This document shows, piece by piece, positions 1 to 7,005 of a stretch of 64,000 nucleotides of DNA. The notes below the pieces were generated by a model that searched no databases, was not told the DNA's origin, and saw only the letters and a list, made by a program, of their open reading frames with translations. The position numbers and the translations under genes are program-made. How positions within the stretch are numbered: the first letter of the stretch is position 1; every line of letters starts with the position of its first letter. Source of the DNA: an uncultured Collinsella sp. GTDB lineage: Bacteria > Actinomycetota > Coriobacteriia > Coriobacteriales > Coriobacteriaceae. The stretch lies in contig UQZU01000007.1 in assembly GCA_900545665.1 (NCBI GenBank), positions 1 through 64,000 on the forward strand. Reading direction: 5' to 3'.

Positions 1-24
1 GCGTCAGATGTGTATAAGAGACAG
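1..24 (+). other. Nextera transposase adapter remnant (assembly artefact)
   Basis: The first 24 bases end in the Tn5 mosaic end used in Nextera libraries (AGATGTGTATAAGAGACAG), preceded by GCGTC as in the read-1 adapter. This is library sequence, not genome. It marks the true left edge of an untrimmed contig, so an apparent reading frame starting at base 8 is spurious. Confidence 0.97.
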
Positions 25-91
25 GCCCCAGCCCTTTGCGCCATTCCGCGCAACCGAGCGCGATTCTCAGGCACTTCAGGCAAGGAACACG

Positions 92-1446
92 ATGAACGAC
101 CGACCTCTCGTCATAGGCAAAGGAACGAAGCAACGCCGCGACAAATACACGTGGCGCTACCGTCACAGCCTCGGCAAGGATCCGGTCACGGGCAAATACC
201 GCTATTCGCCGTGGCAGACCATACATACCACTAAAAGCCGAGAGGTCGACGCCGCACTCGAAGCCTACAAGGCAGAACTCAACAGCGGCACCTACGTCCA
301 AAAATCGAGGGACACCGTCGGCTCGTACGCAAAAAAGTTCCACGACAACCGCGAAGGAACCATCACGCCGCTCGCCTACTCGACATCCTACTCAATCGAG
401 AACCGGACGCGCACATCACATGCGTGATGCTCATGCTCGACACCGACATGAGAAGGGCAGAAGCCCTCGGGATGACGTGGTCCGATGTCTCCGTCGAGAA
501 CAGAAGCATCCTCATTGAGCAGCAGTTCGCGGCCGATCGAAGCGTTCGCTCGCCCAAAAGCAAGAAAAGCGTGCGGAGGATCTCGATAAGCGAGACGCTG
601 ACGTCGTATCTCGAATTCTGGAAAAAGGAGCAGGCCCGCGAAATGGAAGCCTTCGGCCTGGAACAAGTCAAAGGCACTCCGCTCGTCCACTCATTCGAAC
701 GAACGAAAGACAGGCATCCCCAAGTCAACTTCATGGACCTGAATGGGTTTTCGCGCTGGTTCAGAAACTTCAGCGTCGAGAACGGGTTCGGCAAGTTCGA
801 AGGCGTTCGAACATACCATTATGTGAAGGAAACTGTCGACGGGGAAACGATTTCGAAGCGTTATGAGCATAAAGAGTGGCTCGAATTGAGGGATTACCTC
901 AGGAAGCATCCCAAGGTTCGCGAGGCGAGGCATATCAGCACATATGAGAGCGAGCACCTTCCTTACGGATATTCGGGCCTATCGAGCCACACCGCTACTG
1001 CCGCTACTGCCCGCTACTGCCCGCCAGCTTCCGAACCAGCGGGCGGTAGCAGCACCCCGAACATCTCGCCGACAGCGCAGAGAGTCGTCGACCTGGCGGC
1101 CAAGGCCGACATCGAGGACGTGATGCTGTGCGACCTGCCCGGCGTCCTGTCCTTCCTAGGGCTGCCACCTGAGACGGAGATGCCGCCGGGCAACAAGGGG
1201 AAGACGAAGCTCAAGAAGCTCTACAGGAAGGTGGCGCCGAACAAGGCATACCACTCCGGCGAGCGCGCCAAGGATTTGATCTCGCACCTCGACATGGCAG
1301 AGATCAGGGCATCGGCGCCCGTCCAAGAATTGGGATGCAGTTCAATACGAGCTCGGGGCTCTTTTCGTCTAGATTGGGGACGCATGGCCGGACGAAAACA
1401 ATTTGCGTCTGGTAATAAGCGTACGAAAGCGCAATTTACGTCTTAA
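92..1446 (+). pseudogene. decayed phage-type tyrosine integrase
   Basis: The first 111 codons (92-427, ATG after AAGGAAC) look like the N-terminal arm-binding domain of a tyrosine recombinase: basic, with the pattern TWRYRHSLGKDPVTGKYRY. The next readable part, in another frame from about 390, resembles the start of a catalytic domain, with DMRRAEALGMTWSDV carrying the first catalytic Arg, then FSRWFRNFSVENGFG. The core-binding domain between them is missing, so there is an internal deletion plus a frameshift. After about 830 the family sequence is lost, and no HxxR box or catalytic Tyr follows. The tail to 1446 is of unknown origin, contains short CCGCTACTG repeats near 990-1022, and runs into a dyad array, so its last codons are probably not coding. 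It is an integrated-element relic; the rest of the element may lie off the contig end. Confidence 0.75.
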
Positions 1447-1514
1447 TTCCGTACGCAAATCAAGACGAAAACCGTTTGCGTCTGCTATAAATCCGCACGA
1501 AAACGGTTTTCGTC
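1391..1514. repeat. four spaced 18-20 bp dyads (ACGAAAAC...GTTTNCGTC)
   Basis: Imperfect palindromes occur at 1391-1409, 1423-1442, 1464-1482 and 1497-1514, about 32-41 bp apart. All are built on GACGAAAAC followed by its complement, and the last (ACGAAAACGGTTTTCGTC) is nearly perfect. They lie between the integrase relic and the convergent AAA ATPase gene. They could be protein-binding sites or the terminus of a mobile element. Confidence 0.6.
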
Positions 1515-1534
1515 TTGCAGGGCAGTTACCGCTT

Positions 1535-2635
1535 CTACAGTTCAACTTCCAGTTCGGCTTTGTGTTCGTAGAGGTAATTGCGCATGTAGGGGATGGCAAA
1601 TGAGACCTTGCCGTACGAGGGGGCCTCGATAATCGATTCTCTTAACAGGCGGCTGCGGACGGAGCTCACCTGTTGAGGCGTTTTGTTTAGGGCATCGGCA
1701 ACCATGCTGGTCGAGCTCGTTTGCCCCAAAGACGCCATGCTCAGCAGATAAACGATGCACGTGGGCGGAATGCGCCGCAGCGCGGGCTCAATCACCATGG
1801 CGCAGAAGCGTTCGCGTGCCGTTGCAATGCCGCACTCGGCTTCTTCTTCTCCAATAATCGCTGTATGTGCGCGTCTCGCCAACTGCCATGCGTAGTATCC
1901 AACGAGTTGGATCATGAAAGGATAGCCTTGCGTTGCCTCGGCAAGTTGGCCGGCAATACCTGGCTGCAACTCCATGCCAGACGCTTCAATGGTTTCCTCG
2001 AGGGAGTACGACACTTCGGTTACTGCCACAGTCTTCAGGTCAAAGGGGAGGGCACGGCGCAAAAACGTAAGTGTCTTTCCGTTGATGATGCTTTCAATCA
2101 TCGAAGGCAGCCCAGCAAAAACAAAGGCGATATCAAGGTCTTCGCCGATAACCTGCTGAATCGCAATGGAGAGCGTTCGGACCTCATCGAGCTCTGCGTC
2201 TTGAACCTCGTCGAGAGTGATGAGCAGGCCATTTCCATTCTTGGATATTGTCTGTCTCATGGCGTCGCGTAGCGATGGGCCGATTCGCTCAATATCTATG
2301 CTGCCGATGGATATGCCAGCTACGGTGGGCTCAAATCTGGCGTGTTTTGCCTGGAATTTGGGCTGCAGCTGTTCGAGAATGCGCTGGCAAAGTCCCTCGG
2401 TTGCGACCTCTTTTATGACCGTCCAGCCACGGCTTTGCGCCAAACGTGAGCACTCGTCAAGGAGGACCGTCTTGCCCGTTCCACGGACGCCGGCTATGCG
2501 CATTAGGCGCCCAGGGGCACCAGGCCCGTTGGTGAGGCCTTCACTGAATTCTTCAAGTACATCTTCGCGGCCGATAATCGTGGGAGGTGTTTTACCTGCT
2601 GTGGGCTTAAAAGGGTTTGTTTGCGTGTGAGCCAC
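1535..2635 (-). CDS. AAA family ATPase (archaeal-type / orc1-like P-loop protein)
   Basis: A 366-aa P-loop ATPase. Walker A is GVRGTGKT at residues 49-56, and a Walker B-like LLITLDE lies near 137-143 with the catalytic Glu. The N-terminus has the IIGREDVLEEF pattern seen at the start of many Cdc6/Orc-like and MalT-like AAA modules. The C-terminal part (about 280-366) looks like a winged-helix region (NKTPQQVSSVRSRLLRESII). It stands alone, opposite the integrase relic and reading towards it. Its start is followed upstream by five 10-bp repeats that look like an operator. The cellular role is unknown; similar stand-alone ATPases occur on mobile elements. The family assignment is firm, but no function can be given. 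Confidence 0.8.
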   Translation of the reverse strand: MAHTQTNPFKPTAGKTPPTIIGREDVLEEFSEGLTNGPGAPGRLMRIAGVRGTGKTVLLDECSRLAQSRGWTVIKEVATEGLCQRILEQLQPKFQAKHARFEPTVAGISIGSIDIERIGPSLRDAMRQTISKNGNGLLITLDEVQDAELDEVRTLSIAIQQVIGEDLDIAFVFAGLPSMIESIINGKTLTFLRRALPFDLKTVAVTEVSYSLEETIEASGMELQPGIAGQLAEATQGYPFMIQLVGYYAWQLARRAHTAIIGEEEAECGIATARERFCAMVIEPALRRIPPTCIVYLLSMASLGQTSSTSMVADALNKTPQQVSSVRSRLLRESIIEAPSYGKVSFAIPYMRNYLYEHKAELEVEL

Positions 2636-2643
2636 CTTTGCTC

Positions 2644-2693
2644 AAGATATAGCAAGATATAGCAAAGTATAGTGAGATATAGCAACGTATAGC
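2644..2693. promoter_or_regulatory. five tandem 10-bp repeats upstream of the AAA ATPase gene
   Basis: Units AAGATATAGC (2644-2653), AAGATATAGC, AAAGTATAGT, GAGATATAGC and AACGTATAGC follow without gaps, ending at 2693. A 10-bp period places one unit on the same face of each helical turn, as expected for cooperative binding. The array begins 9 bases from the ATPase start codon and would overlap its promoter, so autoregulation is the simplest reading. Confidence 0.7.
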
Positions 2694-2719
2694 GCTGTTC
2701 GCGGGTTCTTACGGTGGTG

Positions 2720-3400
2720 CTATTTTCCAAATGCCGCGCGGATAAAGCGCTGGGCGAACAGCTTGTTGGCGACGTTGATGACATGGCCCAGGAACAGTGC
2801 CGAGATGGCGGTCGTGACGCCAAAGCCGCCCAGGTTGTACATAAAGATCAGCGACAACGCGAGCGAGGCGGCGACATGTGAGCAGTCAAACACGACTTTT
2901 ACGTCACCAAAGCGGCGTTTAAGCTTTTCGGCAATGACTTGCACCAAGCCGTCGGGCGCGTTGGGGACAACGCCCATGTTGACGACGAGACTTACGCCAA
3001 ATGCGGTGACAGCGAGGGAGAGCAGCATGGTCGCAATCTGTGTGGGGAGTGCCGTGGGATGCAGTGGGTTGACCGCCATGAAGAGGTCGGTCAAGCCGCC
3101 AATCAACGTTGAGAAGAACAACTCGAGCAGGATGCGCGGCTGGAACTCGCTTCGCAAGATGGCTAATTGCGCCACGATGTAGGCGACGTAGGTTGCGGTG
3201 ATCCAAAAGCCGAGCGTCTTGCCAGTGAGCATGGATAGGGTTGTGGCAAAGCACGTGAGCGCGGCGACGCCCAGGCCGGATGCCGTCTGGAGACTCATAC
3301 CGAGTGCCAGTACTGCAACGCCCACAAGATACATCAGCATTCTGATGACGGTATGGCACCAGTCGATGTTCTCGCCATGCATGATGATGAGCGGTCGCAT
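2720..3400 (-). CDS. YczE/YyaS/YitT-family membrane protein
   Basis: A 226-aa protein with about six hydrophobic segments, matching the YczE-type family by its MYLVGVAVLALGMSLQ start and internal GVSLVVNMGVVPNAPDG. The start at 3400 has a GAAAGGAC ribosome-binding site on the minus strand; the next ATGs lie inside the first segment. The leader is unusually long, about 265 bases. It holds a promoter, a LacI-type operator identical to the one before kdgK, and two structured RNA elements that recur in the kdgK-eda operon. This context suggests a role in uptake or export of KDG-related sugar acids. That is inference; the family has no settled substrate. Confidence 0.75.
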   Translation of the reverse strand: MRPLIIMHGENIDWCHTVIRMLMYLVGVAVLALGMSLQTASGLGVAALTCFATTLSMLTGKTLGFWITATYVAYIVAQLAILRSEFQPRILLELFFSTLIGGLTDLFMAVNPLHPTALPTQIATMLLSLAVTAFGVSLVVNMGVVPNAPDGLVQVIAEKLKRRFGDVKVVFDCSHVAASLALSLIFMYNLGGFGVTTAISALFLGHVINVANKLFAQRFIRAAFGK

Positions 3401-3432
3401 GTTGCTACCCGTCCTTTCGGTTGTGTGAAAAA

Positions 3433-3558
3433 GCTGACCCGGGCCGGCAAAAGAGGGTTATCGGAGGCACTGCTGCAAAAGCAGAAAAGCCGGCCCCACG
3501 GTCAGTCGTCTAGGAAGTGTCTCGCTGTGCCGGAATGGGACTAAAGGTCCAACGAGAC
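3433..3558 (-). ncRNA. structured leader RNA, element 2 copy A
   Basis: On the plus strand there is an outer stem 3434-3439/3500-3505 (CTGACC/GGTCAG), a second stem 3441-3448/3489-3496 (GGGCCGGC/GCCGGCCC) and a small hairpin 3470-3474/3480-3484. A separate hairpin follows at 3519-3524/3553-3558. Copy B (5663-5793) has the same architecture with different stem bases, so the helices covary. Unpaired GGTTATCGGAGGCAC (3456-3470) and CCGGAATGGGAC (3530-3541) are identical in both copies. Both copies lie in the 5' leader of a minus-strand gene, so I assign that strand. Read on the minus strand, the outer stem here is followed by a TTTTT run, as in an intrinsic terminator. This is a candidate riboswitch or attenuator; I cannot name a known family. 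Confidence 0.65.
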
Positions 3559-3579
3559 GGGAAGAAAGCAAATGGTATT

Positions 3580-3637
3580 GCGTGGGCGATAAGATGGCAA
3601 GATGGTAGGGTGCGTCTTAGCATCCTATTGCCCACGC
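3580..3637 (-). ncRNA. structured leader RNA, element 1 copy A
   Basis: A long stem-loop with arms 3580-3596 and 3621-3637, 17 pairs with one mismatch. It closes a loop that reads AAGACGCACCCTACCATCTT on the minus strand. Copy B at 6944-7001 has a completely different stem sequence but the same loop apart from one base, which is strong covariation. It lies between the promoter/operator and element 2 in the yczE leader. Confidence 0.65.
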
Positions 3638-3640
3638 TCA

Positions 3641-3700
3641 ACGAAATCGGTTTCGTTTGAGCCTAAGTATACGCACGGGATTTTATTTGCGAAGAGAAAA
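3641..3700 (-). promoter_or_regulatory. yczE promoter with LacI-type operator
   Basis: ACGAAATCGGTTTCGT at 3641-3656 is a near-palindrome of the LacI/GalR type. It is identical base for base to 7018-7033 before kdgK. Just upstream on the minus strand is a -10 box TATACT (plus-strand 3666-3671), so the operator covers the start of transcription. The likely regulator is the LacI protein encoded at 7136-8158. Confidence 0.7.
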
Positions 3701-3748
3701 ACAATAAAAAGGTGAACGTTCACCTAATCGCAACAACTCGTTGGCTGT

Positions 3749-3815
3749 AGTTGCGGTGGAATAGTTCCTGTTTTTGCTGCTGAAGGCCTTGAACAGGAAC
3801 TATTCCACCGCAACT
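3749..3815. repeat. palindromic repeat, family R copy 1
   Basis: Perfect 24-bp arms, 3749-3772 and 3792-3815, begin AGTTGCGGTGGAATAG and its complement, with a 19-base loop. A close relative lies at 4595-4661, so the pair brackets the GntR gene. Confidence 0.85.
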
Positions 3816-3887
3816 TATGAGGGGGCGGGGGATGCGATAGTATTGCATGGTGGTATTCGACTAACCGAGGACTTATCCGAGGGCTTT

Positions 3888-4580
3888 ATGGAACAGCACC
3901 AGCATTATCAGAGCCTGCAAGACCAGGCGTACAACGCATTGCGCTCCAAGATCATCTATGCCGAGCTCAGGCCCGGCACGCGTCTTTCGGCGATTGGTCT
4001 GGAAAAGGAGACGGGAATCGGGCGCACGCCCATTCGCGAATCCTTTGTGCGCCTGCGTGAGCAGGAGCTGGTGGAAACGCGTCCCAAAAGCGGCACCTAC
4101 GTCTCTAAGATCAGCATGGAACGCGCCGAAAACGCCTGCTTTTTGCGCGAGAAGCTCGAGAGAAGCGTGCTAATTAAATGCTGTTCGGCCGCCTCGCCCG
4201 AGCAAAAGCAGCGGCTTGAGCAGGTTCTTACCGAGTCCGAGTCGCTCGACCATGGCGAAACGCGCCGTTTCTTTGACCTGGATAACCTGTTCCATGAGAC
4301 ATGTTTTGAGATTGCCGGTCGTCACATGTTGTGGGATTGGATGAAGAGCATCAACACACATTTTGAGCGATACAACTGGTTGCGTATGGTGTCGCAGGAC
4401 CTGGATTGGGAGCCGATTCGTCGGCAGCATCGCCGGATTCTCGAGGCCATTAAGAGGGGCGATACCGACACGGCGAGCTATCTGGCAGAGACGCACTTGC
4501 ACCTGATGCCCGAGGAGCAGGGCCCGGTTATCGCCTTGCATCCCGACTATTTTGAGCTGTCCAAAGACTCGTTCATCTAA
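3888..4580 (+). CDS. GntR-family (FadR/FCD type) transcriptional regulator
   Basis: A 230-aa protein with an N-terminal winged helix of GntR type at residues about 12-75 (ALRSKIIYAELRPGTRLS, then TGIGRTPIRESFVRLREQELV). An all-helical FCD-like effector domain follows, with the His-rich pattern NLFHETCFEIAGRHMLW. I chose the ATG at 3888, after GAGGG, because an earlier ATG would lie inside the family R palindrome and adds residues that the family lacks. It sits between yczE and eda but reads the other way. FCD regulators typically sense small carboxylates, so a sugar-acid ligand would fit the neighbourhood. That is inference. Confidence 0.85.
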   Translation: MEQHQHYQSLQDQAYNALRSKIIYAELRPGTRLSAIGLEKETGIGRTPIRESFVRLREQELVETRPKSGTYVSKISMERAENACFLREKLERSVLIKCCSAASPEQKQRLEQVLTESESLDHGETRRFFDLDNLFHETCFEIAGRHMLWDWMKSINTHFERYNWLRMVSQDLDWEPIRRQHRRILEAIKRGDTDTASYLAETHLHLMPEEQGPVIALHPDYFELSKDSFI

Positions 4581-4594
4581 TCAATCCCCATATA

Positions 4595-4661
4595 AGTTGC
4601 GGTGAAATAGGGACTGTTTTGTGACCTAGGTGGCGCAAACAGTCCCTATTTCACCGCAACT
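4595..4661. repeat. palindromic repeat, family R copy 2
   Basis: Perfect 24-bp arms, 4595-4618 and 4638-4661, begin AGTTGCGGTGAAATAG. Copy 1 is at 3749-3815. Outer bases are shared and inner bases differ in compensating fashion (AGTTCC versus AGGGAC). Confidence 0.85.
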
Positions 4662-4690
4662 GCGTTGGGGTGTGACCGGGGCACAAAGAT

Positions 4691-4749
4691 GCGGTGCCGC
4701 TTGGAGGAAAAGACCGGAAGCAAAGGTCCATTCCTCCAGACGGCGCCGC
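4691..4749. repeat. imperfect palindrome
   Basis: Arms GCGGTGCCGCTTGGAGGAA and TTCCTCCAGACGGCGCCGC enclose an inner GACC/GGTC stem (4712-4728). It is one of three hairpins that fill the gene-free interval 4581-4971. Confidence 0.6.
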
Positions 4750-4815
4750 AGCTGTTTTGATGGCTCGGCTTTTACCGAAGTGGCTCAGTTGAGCGCGACT
4801 GCCAGCCGATTATAC

Positions 4816-4916
4816 AAAGCGGCTCGGGGGCGTGTCGCTTCCGTCACGTTCTATCAGCATACAAGACGGTTTTGGTTCTTGTTCGTGACGGAAACGGCGC
4901 GCTTCCGAGCCGCTTT
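4816..4916. repeat. about 100-bp palindromic element
   Basis: Arms AAAGCGGCTCGG (4816-4827) and CCGAGCCGCTTT (4905-4916), with a second inner pairing of GCTTCCGTCACG and CGTGACGGAAAC. No coding potential is evident inside. Confidence 0.6.
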
Positions 4917-4920
4917 AAAA

Positions 4921-4954
4921 GAAAGGGGGCGAGGTCTAGGGCACGCCCCCTTTC
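4921..4954 (-). terminator. intrinsic terminator of eda
   Basis: GAAAGGGGGCG (4921-4931) pairs with CGCCCCCTTTC (4944-4954). On the minus strand the hairpin is followed by a T-rich tract, 18 bases past the eda stop codon. Confidence 0.8.
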
Positions 4955-4971
4955 ACGATAGAGAGCTAAAC

Positions 4972-5613
4972 CTAGCCGCGGACCTTCTTGACGACGTCCA
5001 TGGCCTCGCGGGCGATCTGCTCGACCTTGGAGAAGTCGCCGTCGGCAAACAGGGCCGGCTTGACCATCCAGGTGCCACCGCAGGCGATGATGGCGGAGGA
5101 GCTCAGGTACTCCTCGACGTTGGAGGTGCTCACGCCGCCGGTAGGCATAAAGCGGTGACCGACAAACGGAGCGGCGAGGGCCTTGATGGTGTTCAGGCCG
5201 CCATACTGGGACGCGGGGAAGAACTTGGTGACCTTGAGGCCCAGGTTCTCGGCTGCGGTGACCTCGGAGGGGGTCACGGTGCCGGGAAGGACGGGCAGCT
5301 CGATGTCGATGCAATGCTTCACGACGTCCTCGTTGTAACCCGGGGAGACGATGAACTTGGCACCGGCGGCGCGGGCCTGCTCAACCTGCTCGACGGTCAG
5401 GACAGTGCCGGCGCCAACGCACATCTCGGGCTCGGCCTCGGCCATAGCGGCGATGCACTCGGCGGCGCAGGCGGTGCGGAAGGTGACCTCGGCGGACTTC
5501 ATGCCAGCTGCCATAAGGGCGTGGGCGAGCGGAGCGGCGTCCTCGACCTTGTCGAGCACAACGACCGGCACGATGCCCAGGGACTCAAGCGTGGTGTAGA
5601 ACTGATCGAACAT
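4972..5613 (-). CDS. eda: 2-keto-3-deoxy-6-phosphogluconate aldolase
   Basis: A 213-aa class I aldolase that splits KDPG into pyruvate and glyceraldehyde 3-phosphate, the last step of the Entner-Doudoroff route. The (beta/alpha)8 landmarks are clear: SAEVTFRT with the catalytic Glu and phosphate-side Arg, GAGTVLTVEQ, the Schiff-base Lys in VTKFFPASQYGG, and the phosphate loop MPTGGVS. The start at 5613 (MFDQFY) follows GAAAGGAAC at the right spacing; an upstream ATG at 5658 lacks a site and adds 15 non-family residues. It lies downstream of kdgK in the same direction, separated by a structured RNA (5663-5793), and ends at a strong terminator. With KdgK it converts KDG to central metabolites. 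Confidence 0.95.
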   Translation of the reverse strand: MFDQFYTTLESLGIVPVVVLDKVEDAAPLAHALMAAGMKSAEVTFRTACAAECIAAMAEAEPEMCVGAGTVLTVEQVEQARAAGAKFIVSPGYNEDVVKHCIDIELPVLPGTVTPSEVTAAENLGLKVTKFFPASQYGGLNTIKALAAPFVGHRFMPTGGVSTSNVEEYLSSSAIIACGGTWMVKPALFADGDFSKVEQIAREAMDVVKKVRG

Positions 5614-5662
5614 GATGTTCCTTTCGATGTGTGGCGCGCATAGGCGCGTGATTGCCAAATGT

Positions 5663-5793
5663 GCTGGTCAGGAGCCGATTTTGGATTGGTTATCGGAGGC
5701 ACCGCTTGGGGTTCAAGCAATTCCAAAACCGGCTGCTCGACCAGTCATGTAGGGAATGCCAGGCAAAACCGGAATGGGACTGGTGGTTTTGCC
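5663..5793 (-). ncRNA. structured RNA between kdgK and eda, element 2 copy B
   Basis: Same architecture as copy A at 3433-3558. Outer stem 5664-5669/5739-5744 (CTGGTC/GACCAG), second stem 5673-5685/5722-5734, small hairpin 5704-5708/5714-5718, separate hairpin 5762-5770/5785-5793 (GGCAAAACC/GGTTTTGCC). Stem bases differ from copy A while pairing is kept. Shared single-stranded blocks are GGTTATCGGAGGCAC (5688-5702) and CCGGAATGGGAC (5769-5780). It ends about 40 bases before the eda ribosome-binding site and could control eda expression separately from kdgK. Confidence 0.65.
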
Positions 5794-5812
5794 CGGCCGG
5801 AGGAATCGGGGA

Positions 5813-5852
5813 GCGGGCCGCAGGGGTATGGGATTGGAAAGCTGCGGCCCGC
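5813..5852 (-). terminator. GC-rich hairpin after kdgK
   Basis: GCGGGCCGCAG (5813-5823) pairs with CTGCGGCCCGC (5842-5852), just past the kdgK stop codon. It lacks a T-run, so it may be an RNA-stability or processing element rather than a full terminator, which would allow read-through into eda. Confidence 0.4.
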
Positions 5853-5866
5853 GGAATGGAGACGGA

Positions 5867-6901
5867 CTAGCGCGCGACGCGGGTGCCACCGTCGGCGGCT
5901 GATGCTACGGCTGCGATCTCGTCTGCGGTCACCAAGTTGGAGTCGCCCTTGATGGTGAGCTTGAGGATCGAAGCCGCAATCGCGTAGTTGACGGCAGCCT
6001 GCGGATCGAAGTCGTTGATGAGGGCGTGGACCAGGCCGGCGTTGAAAGCGTCGCCGGCGGCAACACCCTCAAGCACGTGCACATCGTGAGCAGGGGAGAA
6101 CCAGTGCTCGCCGCTCTCGGCGTCATAGAGCATGCCCATCCAGATGGAGCGCTCGACGCAGGAGATGTTGCGGACGACCGAAGCGACCTTCTTGCTGCCG
6201 TACTCGGCGCAAATCTGACGGGCCATCTCGACATAGGTGTCGCGCTCCTCGATGCCGTGGGCAAGGGAGCCAGAGACGCAGGTCATACCGAGGCCGGCGG
6301 GCGCATCCTCGTCGTTGGCGATGCAGATGTCGACGAGCGGCAGGAGTTCCCTCATGGTGGCCTGCGACTTCTCGGGCGACCACATCTTGCCGCGATAGTT
6401 CACGTCACACACGGTGGTGATGCCCTTGGCGCGGCAGGCGGCGAGCGCATCCTTGCAGGCGGCGGCCATCTCATCGGAGACGGCGGGGGTCACGCCGGAG
6501 AAATAGAAGACATCGATGCCCTTGAGGATCTCGTCCCAGTCAAAGACGTCGCGCTTGGCCATGTTGATGGCAGAGTACTTGCGGTCGTAGACGCAACCGT
6601 TGCCGCGCTGCGAGGCACCGATCTCAAACACATAGGAGCCAAGGCGGTCGCCCTGACGCACGACGCGCGTGGTGTCGACGTCGTAGGCCTTCAGCGAACG
6701 CAGGGCGCACTCGCCCAGACGGTTGGCCGGGACAACGGAGACGTAAGCGGCCTTGTCGCCCTGGTAGGCCAGGGAAAGCGCAGTGTTGGCCTCGGCGCCG
6801 CCGTAGCGGACGTCAAACTCGGTTGCCTGCTCAATACGCAGGTGGTCTTTGGGTGAGAGTCTCATCATGATCTCGCCGAAGGTAAGAACCGTTTTACCCA
6901 T
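5867..6901 (-). CDS. kdgK: 2-keto-3-deoxygluconate kinase (PfkB family)
   Basis: A 344-aa ribokinase-family sugar kinase. The N-terminal FGEIMMRLSP and YGGAEANTALSLAYQG match KdgK-type enzymes that bind the sugar acid. The C-terminal PfkB signature is GVAAGDAFNAGLVHAL, with the catalytic Asp in AGD. It phosphorylates KDG to KDPG, which the next gene product (Eda) cleaves. The start at 6901 (MGKTVL) follows AAGGAG; an upstream in-frame ATG at 6964 lies inside the leader hairpin and is unlikely. The leader holds a LacI-type operator and stem-loop element 1. Substrate assignment rests on the eda neighbour, so a related ketodeoxy sugar kinase cannot be excluded. Confidence 0.88.
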   Translation of the reverse strand: MGKTVLTFGEIMMRLSPKDHLRIEQATEFDVRYGGAEANTALSLAYQGDKAAYVSVVPANRLGECALRSLKAYDVDTTRVVRQGDRLGSYVFEIGASQRGNGCVYDRKYSAINMAKRDVFDWDEILKGIDVFYFSGVTPAVSDEMAAACKDALAACRAKGITTVCDVNYRGKMWSPEKSQATMRELLPLVDICIANDEDAPAGLGMTCVSGSLAHGIEERDTYVEMARQICAEYGSKKVASVVRNISCVERSIWMGMLYDAESGEHWFSPAHDVHVLEGVAAGDAFNAGLVHALINDFDPQAAVNYAIAASILKLTIKGDSNLVTADEIAAVASAADGGTRVAR

Positions 6902-6943
6902 GGTCGCGCAGCTCCTTTTACTCGTGCGTACACCTTTGATATG

Positions 6944-7001
6944 GCGTTGGCACGCAGGTGCCAAGACGGTAGGGTGCGTCTTTGCACCTGCGTGCCAACG
7001 C
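6944..7001 (-). ncRNA. structured leader RNA, element 1 copy B
   Basis: An 18-bp perfect stem, 6944-6961 with 6984-7001 (GCGTTGGCACGCAGGTGC and its complement). The loop on the minus strand is AAGACGCACCCTACCGTCTT. The loop differs by one base from copy A at 3580-3637 while the stem sequence is different. It occupies the kdgK leader about 45 bases before the start codon. Confidence 0.7.
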
Positions 7002-7005
7002 TCAC

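Noticed and set aside
8..91. Extension of the integrase fragment to a start at base 8
   Set aside because: The extension translates adapter sequence.
2644..2693. CRISPR-like array
   Set aside because: 10-bp gapless units without spacers.
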